Origin: Saussurea involucrata
Lineage: Eukaryota; Streptophyta; Magnoliopsida; Asterales; Asteraceae
Length of the DNA stretch: 64,000 nt
Assembly: GCA_033807775.1 (NCBI GenBank)
Contig: CM066326.1
Coordinates: forward strand, 92,108,873 to 92,172,872
Direction: 5' to 3'
Within the stretch, counting starts at the first letter, position 1, and every line of letters begins with the position of its first letter. Shown one piece after another: positions 32,341 through 43,598 of the stretch. The notes beneath the pieces were generated by a model. That model ran no database searches. It saw only the letters and a program-made list of their open reading frames with translations, and had not been told where the DNA came from. The position numbers and the translations under genes were made by a program.

Positions 32341-33164
32341 AATTGTGCTTTGGTGATGGAACGAGTTCCCTCTACAACACAGGTATTTTATCATCGAGTA
32401 CTCGTAAGAACAAATCAAAAATCAAAAATAAGAATAGAGGGTTGTTTAATCTTTTCACACTACTTTTAATTAAATACAAACTAAAAAATATGAAAAGAAG
32501 AAAGAGGACAGAAGTAAGTTGAAGACCATTTTCAGACATCGATACACGAAAAGCTTCCCTCTATGAATCCATACCCACTAAACAATAAAACAAGTAAACC
32601 TTCACCTCATCAAAATCCATATCTTCTTCAGGGCAACGACAACAGTCATAAAAAATAAGTCGCCGGCTCAACGACGACAATGGATCCAGCGGAGGCAACT
32701 CTGTTGAAGATAGCATATTTAGGTGGAGAAGACGTAGGCGAATCGGTAAGAGTTGGTGTGATCGAAGGAGGCAAAACGATGGAAAAACCAGGAGCAAGAG
32801 ACGTAGGAGGAGTCGATGGAGAAGCCGACGAAGCGTTAGTTGGTGAGGAAGTAGGATGTGACGGAGGTGTGGCGGTGGGAATGGTCGTCGGAAAAAACCC
32901 AGCAAGACCAGAAATCTTTCGAGCATCATCACGTATGATCGAAAAAGAGACGACGAAGATTTTCCGTCACGTTGATCTGAAACTTTGTGCTGCCATTGAA
33001 GAGATTGATGGAGGTGGGAAGCATAAATGAGGATATGTGGTGGCGGCAGTAGGATTGAGATCATTAGTAGGGTTTTTGGTATGAGGTGTCAAAATAAATT
33101 CAAATTACATATTTACCCTTTATTTTATTTTAGTAAACAACATTAATTATCTAAAATGATTGGC
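32341..33164 (+). other. unassigned flank right of element B with an open frame of doubtful value
   Basis: Overlapping open frames exist on both strands (32680-33030 plus, 116 aa, Gly/Glu/Val-rich; 32561-33064 minus, 167 aa, Leu/Arg-rich). Neither resembles a family I recognise. A third minus-strand frame rich in Ser/Pro/Thr also stays open for about 100 codons. The GC content is higher than its surroundings, so this may be a captured or decayed gene fragment, but I cannot assign it. Confidence 0.3.
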
Positions 33165-33222
33165 TCATATTGGATCTCACGGTTATCACAAAATACATAG
33201 TTCTCATTTGATTAGGCCCCTA
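33165..33222 (-). repeat. single end of a TA-flanked MITE
   Basis: On the minus strand, after the (TA)n tract, it reads GGGGCCTAATCAAATGAGAAC, carrying the same CAAATGAGAAC core as the other MITE ends in this window. No matching left end is visible before element B's LTR, so the element was probably cut by the insertion of B. Confidence 0.5.
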
Positions 33223-33448
33223 TATATATGTATATATATATATATATATGAGTTTACACAGGGACCATCGTCCTCCGGCCAAACTCCGACGACCCCTTCA
33301 AAATAATGCAAAACTTCGACACTCCAACCCCAGACACTCTCTCTCCCTTTCCTCCTCACCACGACCCACCACCCATCCGTGTCATGATCTCTTAAGATGG
33401 AAAAGACGATTTTCTACCACAACACCAATCCTAGATGTATATATATAT

Positions 33449-34853
33449 AGGGGTGGGTTCAAATGAAAACTCAAATTCAATTGTAAACGTGAGGACAAAC
33501 CACGGCCGTTGATTAATAATCTGGTGAAGAGATCAATGGCAAAAAACACGGTGGCAATTTTGTAAATAAGTTGAAAACTCTGTCCATGACTTAGTGAATA
33601 TTTAGCGCGCAGGGGTAAAATTGGAAAGATTAGAATCATCGCCTATTTTTGTTGAATTTTTATTTTCTTTTTTAATTAAAATTTTTTTACCCCCTTAAAT
33701 TTTAAAATAAATTATCTCAAAAATTACTAACATTTTAATCAAACAAATTACATCAAAAAAACGAGAATTTCGTGCTCTTCGATATGACATCCATCATGAT
33801 ATAGTTTTTTTCGATTTAACCGTTTTTTACGTGAAATCGTGTATATGTGTTATATTCAGTCTGAATATAACACATATTCAGACTGAATATAACACATATT
33901 CAGTCTGAATATAACACATATTCAGACTGAATATAACACATATTCAGACTGAATATAACACATATTCAGTCTGAATATAACACATATTCATCACTCACGT
34001 CTTCTTTTGTTCACATCTATTGCTGCATTCTTTCACATTGCATATACATGTCACGCATGCATACTAAGGCCATTCTCCCTTAACCATCTGTGTTGTTCAT
34101 CGAATATTGTTGTTGTTATTATCCATCTTTGGTTTTCTTGGTGACATACATATCAATACATCGCATGATTTTTTTTGATTTGGTTATTGTTCAACTACCG
34201 CTAGCCTCATATTTTTCAGCTACATCTCGGTTTGAAGAACTTGATCATCACGTGATATCGTATACCACATATTAGGTTTTACCACACAATTATTGGTCGT
34301 GTTTATCGCATGGTTTTATGTGTTATATTCAGTCTGAATATGTGTTATATTCAGTCTGAATATGTGTTATATTCAGACTGAATATGTGTTATATTCAGTC
34401 TGAATATGTGTTATATCCAGTCTGAATATGTGTTATATTCAGACTGAATATGTGTTATATTCAGTCTGAATATGTGTTATATTCAGACTGAATAATTCCA
34501 TATATTCAGACTGAATATAACACATATACACGATTTCACGTAAAAAACGGTTAAATCGAAGAAAAAAACTATATCATGATGGATGTCATATCGAAGAGCA
34601 CGAAATTCTCGTTTTTTTGATGTAATTTGTTTGATTAAAATGTTAGTAATTTTTGAGATAATTTATTTTAAAATTTAAGGGGGTAAAAGTTTTTTTATTA
34701 AAAAAGAAAATAAAAATTCAAGACACTGATTCTAATTTGACGAAAATACCCCTAAAGCTGAATTTTATGAATTGCTTAAATATGGCTGCGATCAATGGAC
34801 GAGATTTGTCCTCATGTTTACTATTGAATTTGAGTTTTCATTTGAACTTTCTT
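33449..34853. mobile_element. long foldback MITE M1 with palindrome arrays
   Basis: Terminal inverted repeats of about 440 bp. The left end GGGTGGGTTCAAATGAAAAC matches the complement of the right end, and similarity runs inward to the ATTCAG arrays. Both sides are flanked by (TA)n tracts. Inside are two arrays of a 22-bp unit and about 325 bp of unique sequence (33991-34316). No transposase. The open frames at 33382-33639 and 34090-34275 lie in or across it and look accidental. Confidence 0.8.
33852..34515. repeat. arrays of 22-bp palindromic unit inside M1
   Basis: Unit ATATTCAG[T/A]CTGAATAT plus AACAC or GTGTT, a near-perfect 17-nt palindrome whose central base alternates T or A. Six units at 33852-33990 and nine at 34321-34515; the second array is in inverted orientation. 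Units are contiguous, without unique spacers. Confidence 0.88.
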
Positions 34854-35099
34854 CTATATATATATATATATATATAATTTATCGTATATTTAAATAAAAC
34901 TGTTTTAGATGATGATGAAATATCTAAGAGATGTTTTGATGAAAAAAAATCTTGCAAACGGAACAAAAAAAATCTTTACAAATTAAAAAACAAAAATATT
35001 ATATAATTTCATATAACAAAAAAGTTATTTTTTTTTTCTAAAAACGTATAGGTAATAATTAGACAGGTTGAATAGCAGATAAAATAAGGAAATTATTTA

Positions 35100-35443
35100 A
35101 AATGCCCAAAATCTTTCCAATTTCACAAAAATACCTAAAATATACGTGAAAAGGTGTGTGATCACAGACTCCTTTTGTGAATTAGATTTCCCACAACTGA
35201 ATTAGAAAAGAAATTCACGTAAATTAGTTAGTGGATATCGAATTGGAAAAGAAATTCACGAAAATGGGATTCATTTTCGATGCTTTTCACGGAATTCAAT
35301 GCTTTTCTGTAAAAAAATTATCATTTCACGACCAAATATCAATATACGGACAAAAATCCAATTCACAAAAGGAGTTCGTGTTCACAGACCCTTTCACAGA
35401 AATTTTGAGTATTTTCGTGAAATTGGGAAGAGTTTGGGCATTT
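35100..35443. mobile_element. foldback MITE with AAATGCCCAAA ends
   Basis: About 95-bp inverted repeats. The left end AAATGCCCAAAATCTTTCC pairs with the complement of the right end, which reads AAATGCCCAAACTCTTCCC, and similarity continues through CTCCTTTTGTGAATT. No coding capacity; the 35231-35449 frame is accidental. No convincing target duplication seen. Confidence 0.6.
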
Positions 35444-35633
35444 CACTGAATTGTTTATCAACTTAGGCCATTTTAATTAATTTCCCATAAAAATATTATG
35501 TTAGTTTTTTTTTAATTTATAAATACTTGATATATTAAATGTAGTTACCATGATTATTTGTGTAAACAAAAGTTGATGACTAGCAATTCAACAGGTCCCA
35601 TACAAAACTCGTTATCTAGACACCACATGTGAG

Positions 35634-35821
35634 TAGAGATGGTCAAACAGGCCCGGATCCGGTCCGGTCTGCTAGAAGCCCGAAGCACAGCCTGCTAGAA
35701 GCCTGGCCCGGCCCGCCGGGCCCAACCGGACCTAGTATTTGAAAGTTTCGTCGGCCCGGCCTGGCCTGACTCGAAGCCCGATTGCGGCCTGGACCCAAGC
35801 CCGATCTTTTGGCCACCTCTA
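35634..35821. mobile_element. hAT-type MITE with 8-bp target duplication
   Basis: 188 bp bounded by TAGAGATGGTCAAA and the complement of TAGAGGTGGCCAAA, flanked by the exact 8-bp duplication CATGTGAG (35626-35633, 35822-35829). GC-rich GGCCCGG blocks inside are typical of this common plant hAT family. The minus frame 35643-35849 is a by-product. Confidence 0.85.
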
Positions 35822-35829
35822 CATGTGAG

Positions 35830-37349
35830 TAGGCATCTTTTGAACTCAATCAACAGTGAAAATAAGCAAAAAAAAAATCAAATTTGCATTTTGTAAGATT
35901 TGGACTTGAATTTATTATGTACTTAAACAATGTAATTACCAAAACTATTATTAGAATAATAATTTATTTTTGATAAAAAAAAACTAACCCATTTTAATTT
36001 TATTTATTTAATTAAAAATCAAATAAACATATTTTCACATAAATGAGTTAAGATTGTCGACAAGCATATTTAGTTACGTGAAAAAACAAGAATAAATGAT
36101 AGAATCATTCTGACAATTTGAATTATTTGAAATAATTTATCACAAAAAAACATTTTATTTTTCTTACATGAAAATGGCTGCTCATAAAACCATGAAATTT
36201 AGTAGGGCCCAGAATGGCACAACTGTCCTTCTCAAGGGATCTCATTGCAAATAAAAATAAAAGTAAGAGGACAATATTGCCCTTCTCTTTCATGCTTCAT
36301 TTTCCCCTGTACCTTTATCACATCATGTCCTTTTTTGACCATTTCTAGATTCCCATACACAAACCGGTTTCCTTTGGGTTAAAACTTTGTTTTTATTTTA
36401 AATTTTGATTTATTAGAATTTATTAAACATTTTATGGAAAATATATCGGATTGAATAATATCGATTGTAAGTCGGAGGTCTTTAAGAAAACAATTTCTAT
36501 ATCCTTTAAGTATAAATAATATCTGTATACATCTTATATTCTTAAATATTACTGTAATGTCCTAAGCTTAAAGCTAAGCATGACAACAAGTAGGTACCGA
36601 GCCGAATTCCACAATCCCCAACATGGGCCCCAATTCCACTACCCCATCCTTGTCCTTGGCCCAGGTCATCAGCGAATACCGAGAGTCGAATTCCCTATCA
36701 GGTTTTTGTTAGATCCATCCCTTGCTCATTTCTCGTCAATTCCGATTCAACTCAATATATAATACATATTAAAAACTATAGTTTTAATCAATATATACAA
36801 AAGGAGACAAGACGAGGTGTGGGGAATCCTCGCCCCCTAGGTCATAAAATCACTCACAAGACTGATTTAAGTGAGAAATGAGTAAAAAAAATTGGGCTAA
36901 GCGTTTTTATACCCTAAATCCTTTCCGTGTGAGTATCCCATGCGAAAGTGCCAAGGGCAATTTTCGCTGGCAATCTCGCTTAAATTGTACCGAGGGTGAG
37001 GGGGTGTGGCGATTGTGACACATCGATTGTGCTCCAAGGCACTCTCGTTGTCACTTTCGCTGGATGTGTACTGAGAGTGCTCTCACTCCAGTGATTGTGA
37101 TACACAATAGTGTCTAAGGGTATTTTCGCTGTCACTCTCGCACAAAAAGGGTTTGAGGCCCGAAACTCTGAATTTTTTTATCTAATTCTCAAGTCACATA
37201 TTTAATAATTCAACCCTGCTTTCAACAATTCACATCAAAACTAAATATAATAAATAAACGAAACCTTAAGACGAACGAGAGACTTAACTTACATAGCAAA
37301 AATTCATGTACAAAAGGCCTGATTTTGAGTCCCACTTTTGTTGAATTTC
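35830..37349. other. AT-rich intergenic DNA, no gene seen
   Basis: No coding signal on either strand. 36900-37150 contains loosely repeated phrases around TTTCGCTG and GTGATTGTGA that suggest an old decayed repeat, which I cannot classify. Confidence 0.5.
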
Positions 37350-37352
37350 TTA

Positions 37353-39261
37353 GGCCTTCCGTAGCCCATTCGGGGTGGGCAGCGGGATGGGGGATGTGGC
37401 AGCGGGATGGCTGCGGGATGGGGTACGGGGCGGGATGGGCATGCGGGAAGGGATGGTTTTCGGGGATGGGATCCCGATCCATCCCAAGGGTTTTTTTAAA
37501 AAAAAAATTAATTAAATTTTTTAAAAAATAACCGTTGAACGGCTCTTTCTTAAAAAAAAAATTCTCAATTTAATCACACTATATATTTAACCCTCAACCT
37601 CTTATTTCTCACACCTCTCAACCTCTTATTTCTCACACCTCTCAACTCTCTCAAATTCTCTCAACCTCTATATATTAAACAATATGGATTCGCCACAACC
37701 CGGTTCACCAACTGCATCATCATCATCCGTAGACACCGACGAGTTGTTGAATCTACAAAGGGAAATTTTTCGACATACTGCGCAATCGCTGTATGGTAGC
37801 ACCGCCTCATCGTCAACAAGAGAGAGAGCCGCAAACATTGAAAGAGGTCGAGTAACTGCAAACGAGCGGCTTATGCGGGACTACTTTGGCGTCAACCCGA
37901 TTTATACACCGGATATGTTTAGGCGGCGGTTCAGGATGAGCAGACAACTATTTGAACGAATAGTTGAAGATTTAGAAGTAGGGTATCCGTATTTTAGACT
38001 TCAGTTTGACGGGTTAGGCAAACAAGGTTTTTCTCCGATACAAAAGTGTACTTCCGCTATTCGGCAATTGGCGTATGGAGTAGCTGCTGACGCACTTGAC
38101 GAGTACATCCGTATGGGAGAGAAAACGTCACGAGATTGTCTGTACAAATTCTGCACAGGTATTATTGAACTGTATGGTCAAAAATATTTACGCAAGCCTA
38201 CTTTTATTGATATTCAGAAGTTGTACGCCGCGCATGAAGCTAAACACGGATTTCCCGGCATGCTCGGCAGCATAGACTGTACTCATTGGGCGTGGGCAAA
38301 TTGTCCGAATGCATGGCGAGGTCAATTCATGAGAGGTGATCATGAGCACCCGACAATCATGCTAGAAGCAGTGGCCTCTCAAGATCTATGGATCTGGCAC
38401 GCATACTTTGGTGTTGCCGGTTCCAACAACGACATCAATGTTCTCAATCAGTCGCCCATCTTCAACGATGTATATGATGGAAAAGCACCCGAGTGCCCTT
38501 TTGAGGTGAATGGAGCCACCTACAAGCACGGATATTATCTAACGGATGGGATATATCCGGAATGGGCTACTTTCGTAAAATCATTTACGTGCCCACAAGA
38601 CCTTAAACGACAAAAGTTCAAGTCCGCGCAAGAATCCGCACGTAAAGATGTTGAACGAGCTTTTGGCGTGCTTAAACAACGTTGGCATATACTTCATAAC
38701 CCGGCACGCGGATGGGAACCGGCAATATTGAGAAACATTATGTACGCTTGTGTCATATTACACAATATGATACTCGAAGACGAAAACCATGCTATTTGTG
38801 GTGACGTGGAAAACGACTTTTTCACGAATGATATCGAAAGCCAAATCAGTGAGACACAACGCGCGGCAAATGTTCGAGAAGTCATAAACCGGGACACTCA
38901 TAATAACCTTCGGTCGGATTTGGTCGAACATATTTGGCGTATCCAAGTTCCCAACAATGACGACGAGTAGATTTTTAAATTTATTTTGTAATTTTTATTT
39001 TAATGAATGATATGAATTTTAATTTTTATTATTTATCTTATTTATATTTATTAAAAAATATATAAATATTTTTATTTTGTTAAATAATTAAATGTATAAA
39101 TAAAAGAATTAAAATAAATGAGGTGGCAAAAGGGTTTGAGGGAATGGGGTACGGGTGTTTAGGGATCGTGAGGGATGGAGTGAGGGATGGAAGAAAAGCT
39201 GATGTGGCGCTGATGTGGAGTGGAATCTTTGAAAGATGCTGTGGATTGGGTACTAATGGCC
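37353..39261 (+). mobile_element. PIF/Harbinger element, apparently autonomous transposase
   Basis: 1909 bp bounded by GGCCTTCCGTAGCCCA on the left and the complement of GGCCATTAGTACCCAA on the right. It is flanked by the TTA target duplication (37350-37352, 39262-39264) characteristic of the superfamily. It encodes a full-length transposase but no Myb/SANT-type second protein, which PIF and Pong elements usually need. Such a protein would have to come from elsewhere. Confidence 0.9.
37684..38970 (+). CDS. PIF/Harbinger transposase (HARBI1/ALP1-like), 428 aa
   Basis: DDE nuclease that would cut at TTA/TAA sites. Intact from ATG to stop. A Ser-rich N terminus (10-20) is followed by a helix-rich region with FRRRFRMSRQLFERIV (80-94) and then the catalytic domain: D198 in GSIDCTHW, D250 in VAGSNNDINVL, E324 in RKDVERAFGVLKQRW. 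Conserved MRGDHEHPT and HGYYLTDGIYP blocks are present, and length is normal for the family. The start codon is about 330 bp inside the left TIR. A domesticated ALP1-type host gene is the alternative, but the TIRs and TTA duplication argue for a transposon. Confidence 0.93.
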   Translation: MDSPQPGSPTASSSSVDTDELLNLQREIFRHTAQSLYGSTASSSTRERAANIERGRVTANERLMRDYFGVNPIYTPDMFRRRFRMSRQLFERIVEDLEVGYPYFRLQFDGLGKQGFSPIQKCTSAIRQLAYGVAADALDEYIRMGEKTSRDCLYKFCTGIIELYGQKYLRKPTFIDIQKLYAAHEAKHGFPGMLGSIDCTHWAWANCPNAWRGQFMRGDHEHPTIMLEAVASQDLWIWHAYFGVAGSNNDINVLNQSPIFNDVYDGKAPECPFEVNGATYKHGYYLTDGIYPEWATFVKSFTCPQDLKRQKFKSAQESARKDVERAFGVLKQRWHILHNPARGWEPAILRNIMYACVILHNMILEDENHAICGDVENDFFTNDIESQISETQRAANVREVINRDTHNNLRSDLVEHIWRIQVPNNDDE

Positions 39262-39680
39262 TTAGTTTTAAACTTAAATTTAGGTGTCTTTTATATACCT
39301 TTTATGTTTTAATTAAAATTGTAGACAAGAGTCGAACATAGGTTCTTTTTGTGCATTGACAAAGAACTAATCAACAGATTTATGCTAATATTATGAAAAT
39401 TTTCGATAGATAATTTTTTGAGGTCAAATTATGTCATCGTTTGAAAAAATTATGGGTTTGCCACTGATTCAACAACCATATAGTACTTTTCATTTAGGGA
39501 TTTTTTCCATTATATCCCTTATTTTACATAAATAACCAAACTCTATTCTTTTACGTAATATTAACTCGTCATCTAATTTATCAGCTATTTTTTTATAAAT
39601 CATGACAAATTTTTATCAACTAACAACTACTCTATTAGCAAACAACCATCTTTTCAACTAACAACTACATTATCCGTTAA

Positions 39681-39869
39681 CCACAAGGGTTATGGCGTAG
39701 TGGTTAACGCCCTGGAAAATGTGGTGGAATATTTCATCTGTTTAGGGTTCGAATCTAGATGTACACAACAATTGTGGTCACTGAGGTTTAATAAAGTCTG
39801 ATGTCTTACAGTTATAATTTATCAAATGATTAGTCAAGACATAGCCAATGACACCCTTCCCAAAAAAAA
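39681..39869 (+). mobile_element. tRNA-derived SINE
   Basis: Pol III A-box-like TGGCGTAGTGG (39693-39703) and B box GGGTTCGAATC (39745-39755), then a tRNA-unrelated body ending in A8 (39862-39869). AACCAC occurs on both sides and may be part of a short target duplication. Confidence 0.65.
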
Positions 39870-40726
39870 CCACTGGTTTTATCAAACATAAAATTGAAAA
39901 TAATATTTTTAATTCATAATTATTCATTGGTTACATAAATAGAGACCATAGTTTCATTATCTACCCAATAAACATAACATAGGGAACATTCTTTTGAAAC
40001 CCCATGAAATTTTGAAAGACTTAAAGAACCAGTGCATCTTGTTTAATTTCAAATATTTTTTTTCATTTAAAACTAGTATTTAAAATATTGCTTAACATAT
40101 ATTTATTTCATATAAACAAGAGTTAAACGTAAAATAGTTTTACATTATAAACCGAATACATATGATATAACATATTGTGAAACAAATATATGTTCATTAA
40201 TATTTTAAATTATAGCATTAGATGAGAAAAATCATGTGAAATAATACGTTATAGTAAAAGTTGTCATCTATCTCACAAATTTTAGAGTTTTCAAATCATT
40301 AAGGGTGCGTTTGGTATCTAGATAGGACATGACAGAACATAACAACTGTTCAACGTTTGGTAACACAAAACTGAACAGAATAAAACATGTAAAATGACCA
40401 ACTTACCCCTAATAAGTTGTTTATATATTTTGATCAATTTATGTAATTTATTACATTATAATAAAATAAATATTGTTAATAACAAAATGTATCGTTAGAA
40501 AGTTTTCGTTAAGACGATTAAAATAACCCCAAATAGAAATTTTTTGTACGATCCAACTTTTTATACCAAAAGATAGAAACTATATATAAATAAAGTTTTG
40601 AATGTCGTAAAATGAAAGTTTAAAAAACATAAAATAAAATAAATAAAACTAAAAAATAGGTAAAATGTAAATAATGAGACCTATTTAACGTTTTAGAAGA
40701 TAATAAAGTTTTATTTTCAAAGTATA
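39870..40726. other. AT-rich intergenic DNA
   Basis: No gene. GGGTGCGTTTGGTATCTAGA near 40304 resembles one end of a hAT-type MITE, but I could not find its partner. Confidence 0.4.
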
Positions 40727-40729
40727 TTA

Positions 40730-41110
40730 GAGCACCTCCAACAGCTTCTCTAAAATAGACAAAATTGCATTTTTGTTTTCTATATTGTTCCAACAGTTTC
40801 TCTATAATATTAACTAAAATAGAGAAACTAGAGAAAGTTTCAGGTTTAGATAATTCTCTAAAACTTGTTAAAGGGAGAGAGAAAATACTTTTTTATTCAT
40901 TACCATCAATAGAGTTGAGTTATTATTTTATAAAAATTCGTTTTAAAAAATGTACTGGGATGATAAATTTAAATAGTATTTTAATAATATAAAAAGTGTT
41001 GAAATATCTAAAATAAGGAATATGTTGAAGGAAAATATAAATCTTTTTAGAGATTTTGACTTTTAAGACTTTATTTTTAAAAAATTATAGAGAATCTGTT
41101 GGAGATAGTC
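40730..41110. mobile_element. Tourist-like MITE (TTA target duplication)
   Basis: 381 bp. Ends GAGCACCTCCAACAG and complement of GACTATCTCCAACAG, flanked by TTA (40727-40729, 41111-41113). The small frame at 40765-40992 has no support as a gene. Confidence 0.75.
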
Positions 41111-41136
41111 TTAATAAATATAAGTTTATATATATA

Positions 41137-41840
41137 GCCTTAGGTTCAATAGAGAAGTGCAAAATTTTAGAGAAATAGAGAAGTGATCTTGGCCATTTAT
41201 TCGGTCAAGATCGGTTATAATTGGTCAAAAGTTGCGGTTGTTCCAAAAATAGAAGGGCAATTTCGTAACTTTTACAAAAAAACACGGGCTGAGTTCATAA
41301 ATGAATCTGTGTGATTCACATATGAACTATACGTTCATATATGAACCTTTGTAATTCACATATTAACTCTTTATAACTAATTCATATATGAATCTTATAA
41401 TTCATATATGAACCTTTGTATTTCATATATGAAACTAATTAATTGTAGGTTCATATATGAATCAGTTGAACCAATTAACTGATTCATATATGAAGCTTTG
41501 TGTTCATATATGAAACTTTGTGATTCATATATGAATTTTTTTAACTAATTCATATATGAACCTTTGTGATTCATATATGAATTTTTTTTAACTATTTCTG
41601 ATCTGAACAAATTAACTGATTCATATATGAATCACAAAGGTTCATATATGAATCACACAGATTCATATATAAACTCGTCACGCGTATTTTTTACGAAACT
41701 ACCCATCTCTCTTGTGCAGACCACGCGAGGATTTATCCGCTACTTCTCGGTCAAAGCCACCGATCTTGACCGAATAAATGGCCAAGATCACTTCTCTATT
41801 TCTCTAAAATTTTGCACTTCTCTTTTGAACCTCTCTCTCT
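41137..41840. mobile_element. TA-flanked MITE M2 with TTCATATATGAA palindromes
   Basis: About 700 bp. Inverted ends of about 90 bp: AGGTTCAATAGAGAAGTGC on the left, complement AGGTTCAAAAGAGAAGTGC on the right, continuing through GGCCATTTATTCGGTCAAGA. Between them (41290-41680) are about a dozen TTCATATATGAA palindromes at irregular spacing. Both sides are (TA)n. The frame 41627-41893 is accidental. Confidence 0.78.
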
Positions 41841-41856
41841 ATATATATATATATAT

Positions 41857-42184
41857 AGAGGAAGGTTCAAACGAGGAGCGCACCAAAACGTGAGAATGTG
41901 AGGAGCAATTGACAGTTATGAATCACATGTGATTGGCAGTTGTGGATCACATGTGATTCACAACTGATCTGGAGGAGCAATTGACAGTTATGAATCACAT
42001 ATGATTAACAGTTGTGAATCATTAATGATCCGCGACTTGCCACCTCGCGCCACGCCTCGCGCCACATCTTGCGCGAATTTTCGATTTGTTCCGATTTTTT
42101 AGCAGTTGTTGATCACATGTGATCAGAAGCATGGGAGTGCTCCTCACGTTCTCTTAAATTGATGCGCTCCTCGTTTGAACCCGC

Positions 42185-42188
<4 letters not shown>
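41857..42188. mobile_element. TA-flanked MITE M3 with AATCACATGTGATT palindromes
   Basis: About 332 bp. Left end GGTTCAAACGAGGAGCGC and complement of right end GGTTCAAACGAGGAGCGC agree exactly over 18 bases. Inside are several AATCACATGTGATT-type palindromes and variants. (TA)n on both sides; the left tract is shared with M2. It ends about 260 bp before the OVATE gene start codon. Confidence 0.8.
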
Positions 42189-42220
<32 letters not shown>

Positions 42221-42358
42221 TCATAAATTGATGTATAAATGTATTTTTATTTATTTTATAATAAAAATATTTAATTAATTAGTAGAGAAATATTTGTTAA
42301 GCAAAGGTATCAAATAAAATTTAATGCTATAAGATCACTCCCTCTCCATCGTATAAAC

Positions 42359-42366
42359 ATATAAAA
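42359..42366 (+). promoter_or_regulatory. candidate TATA box of the OVATE-family gene
   Basis: ATATAAAA about 85 bp upstream of the ATG, leaving a leader of roughly 55-60 nt. A second candidate, GCTATAAGA, lies near 42327. Confidence 0.4.
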
Positions 42367-42450
42367 ACCACATCCAACCTTCATACCATCAGCCTCTCCG
42401 TACACGGCGGCCGGCGTTCATCGGACCTCCCATCACTCTCATCGGAAAAA

Positions 42451-43059
42451 ATGCCGACCACCTTTGAACGGAATCTCACTCTCTGTTTCAACAAAATCAA
42501 ACGCCTCCAATCTCCTCCCACTCCTCCGCCCCCTCACCACCACCACCGTCGCCGCCACAATCCCAAATCAAACCTCATCAAAAACTTCAACACACTCTAC
42601 GACATTCCCGCAGCCTCCGATTCCGACGACGCAACCGCCGCCGGCCCTGATTTCTCCACCGTCGTCGCATCTAATCGATTCTTCTTCTCCTCTCCCGGCC
42701 GATCAAATTCCATCATCGAATCATCTTCGCCGTCCACCTCCTCCTTAGCCTCCACCTCCTCGACTCTAGAAATCTCGCCGGAAGATGCCGCCGACGGTTT
42801 TGTCGGCGGCGGCGTTGCGATCCCGACGATCTCGCCGGACCCGTACTTTGATTTCCGTAAATCGATGCAGGAGATGGTGGAAGCACGTGACCTCATCGAT
42901 GTACGCGCCAACTGGGATTATTTGCACGAGCTACTCACGTGCTATCTTGACTTGAACCCGAAAAGTGCTCACAAGTTCATCGTCGGAGCTTTTGCGGATC
43001 TTCTCGTTACTCTCATGGCCTCCTCCGCCGCGGAAGGTGGTGGTTGCCGGAATCTTTAA
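42451..43059 (+). CDS. OVATE family protein, intronless, 202 aa
   Basis: Plant-specific repressor-type regulator; OVATE proteins typically bind TALE homeodomain or TRM partners and affect organ shape. A basic Pro/His-rich N terminus starting MPTTFERNLTLCFNKIK and a Ser/Thr-rich middle precede the OVATE domain at about 127-189: DPYFDFRKSMQEMV, NWDYLHELLTCYLDLNP, HKFIVGAFADLLVTL. It has one exon and normal length. It looks most like the short OFP12/16 branch, but I would not assign an orthologue. The high GC and codon bias contrast with the AT-rich flanks, as expected for a real gene. Overlapping frames at 42464-42748 and 42597-42911 are shadows. Confidence 0.92.
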   Translation: MPTTFERNLTLCFNKIKRLQSPPTPPPPHHHHRRRHNPKSNLIKNFNTLYDIPAASDSDDATAAGPDFSTVVASNRFFFSSPGRSNSIIESSSPSTSSLASTSSTLEISPEDAADGFVGGGVAIPTISPDPYFDFRKSMQEMVEARDLIDVRANWDYLHELLTCYLDLNPKSAHKFIVGAFADLLVTLMASSAAEGGGCRNL

Positions 43060-43445
43060 TATCTCCGGTGATGGTTTTATGAGAGTTTTTTTTTTTTTTT
43101 AGGGTGGTGGGTGTGTGATTAATGTAGTAATTTTTGTAGTTTCTCTAATATCATTAATTTGGAAATTAATATTAAACCAATTACTATCATGATTTTTTTA
43201 GTATTTATTTATTTATATGAGTTGAGAAAATTTCCAAATGTTTAGAAATTTTTGTGAGCAACATGTGGGTGTGGGTGTGGGTGTGGGTGGGGTTGGTGAG
43301 GTGTTTCAATAATTTTAAAAGATTAAAATGCTTTTTTTTCTTATTGACAAATAAGATTAAAAAGATTGGGTCCCATAAAAAATGTTAATCATACACCTTG
43401 TGTGACTTCAATCTATTAAAACCATATCGTATGCAATATTTTTAT

Positions 43446-43598
43446 TTGGTGAGTGTTTACTGGATAAGAGTTGTCATCTCACTTACCGGGTAAAACTTTC
43501 GGTCCTTGTTATCACCTTTGTCGTGCTTATGATGCTAATCCAATAAGGTAAAGTGATCCAGTAAGTACTTACCGAGTAAACGTTTAATAAACGGCCCC
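43446..43598. mobile_element. small MITE-like inverted repeat
   Basis: TTACTGGATAAG near the left and the complement of the right end (ACGTTTACTCGGTAAG after GGGGCCGTTTATTAA) are similar, and CGGTCCTTGTTATCACCTTT lies centrally. The end motif GGGGCCGTTTA recurs at 53734 and, in complement with one change, ends at 53688. Boundaries are approximate. Confidence 0.4.

Noticed and set aside
32561..33064. 167-codon Leu/Arg-rich minus-strand frame as a gene
   Set aside because: Composition looks like an out-of-frame reading of another sequence, and no family is recognisable.
33852..34515. Regular 22-bp repeats suggesting a CRISPR-like array
   Set aside because: Units are contiguous palindromes without unique spacers, inside a foldback transposon in plant DNA.
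35643..35849. 68-codon minus-strand frame
   Set aside because: It comes from the GC-rich interior of a hAT MITE with exact 8-bp flanks.
37684..38970. Domesticated ALP1/HARBI1 host gene
   Set aside because: TIRs and TTA duplication closely flank the gene and a deleted sibling lies nearby, so an ordinary transposon is more likely.
42464..42911. Alternative frames of about 100 codons overlapping the OVATE gene
   Set aside because: They are shadows of the GC-rich coding strand; only the 42451 frame has the OVATE domain.
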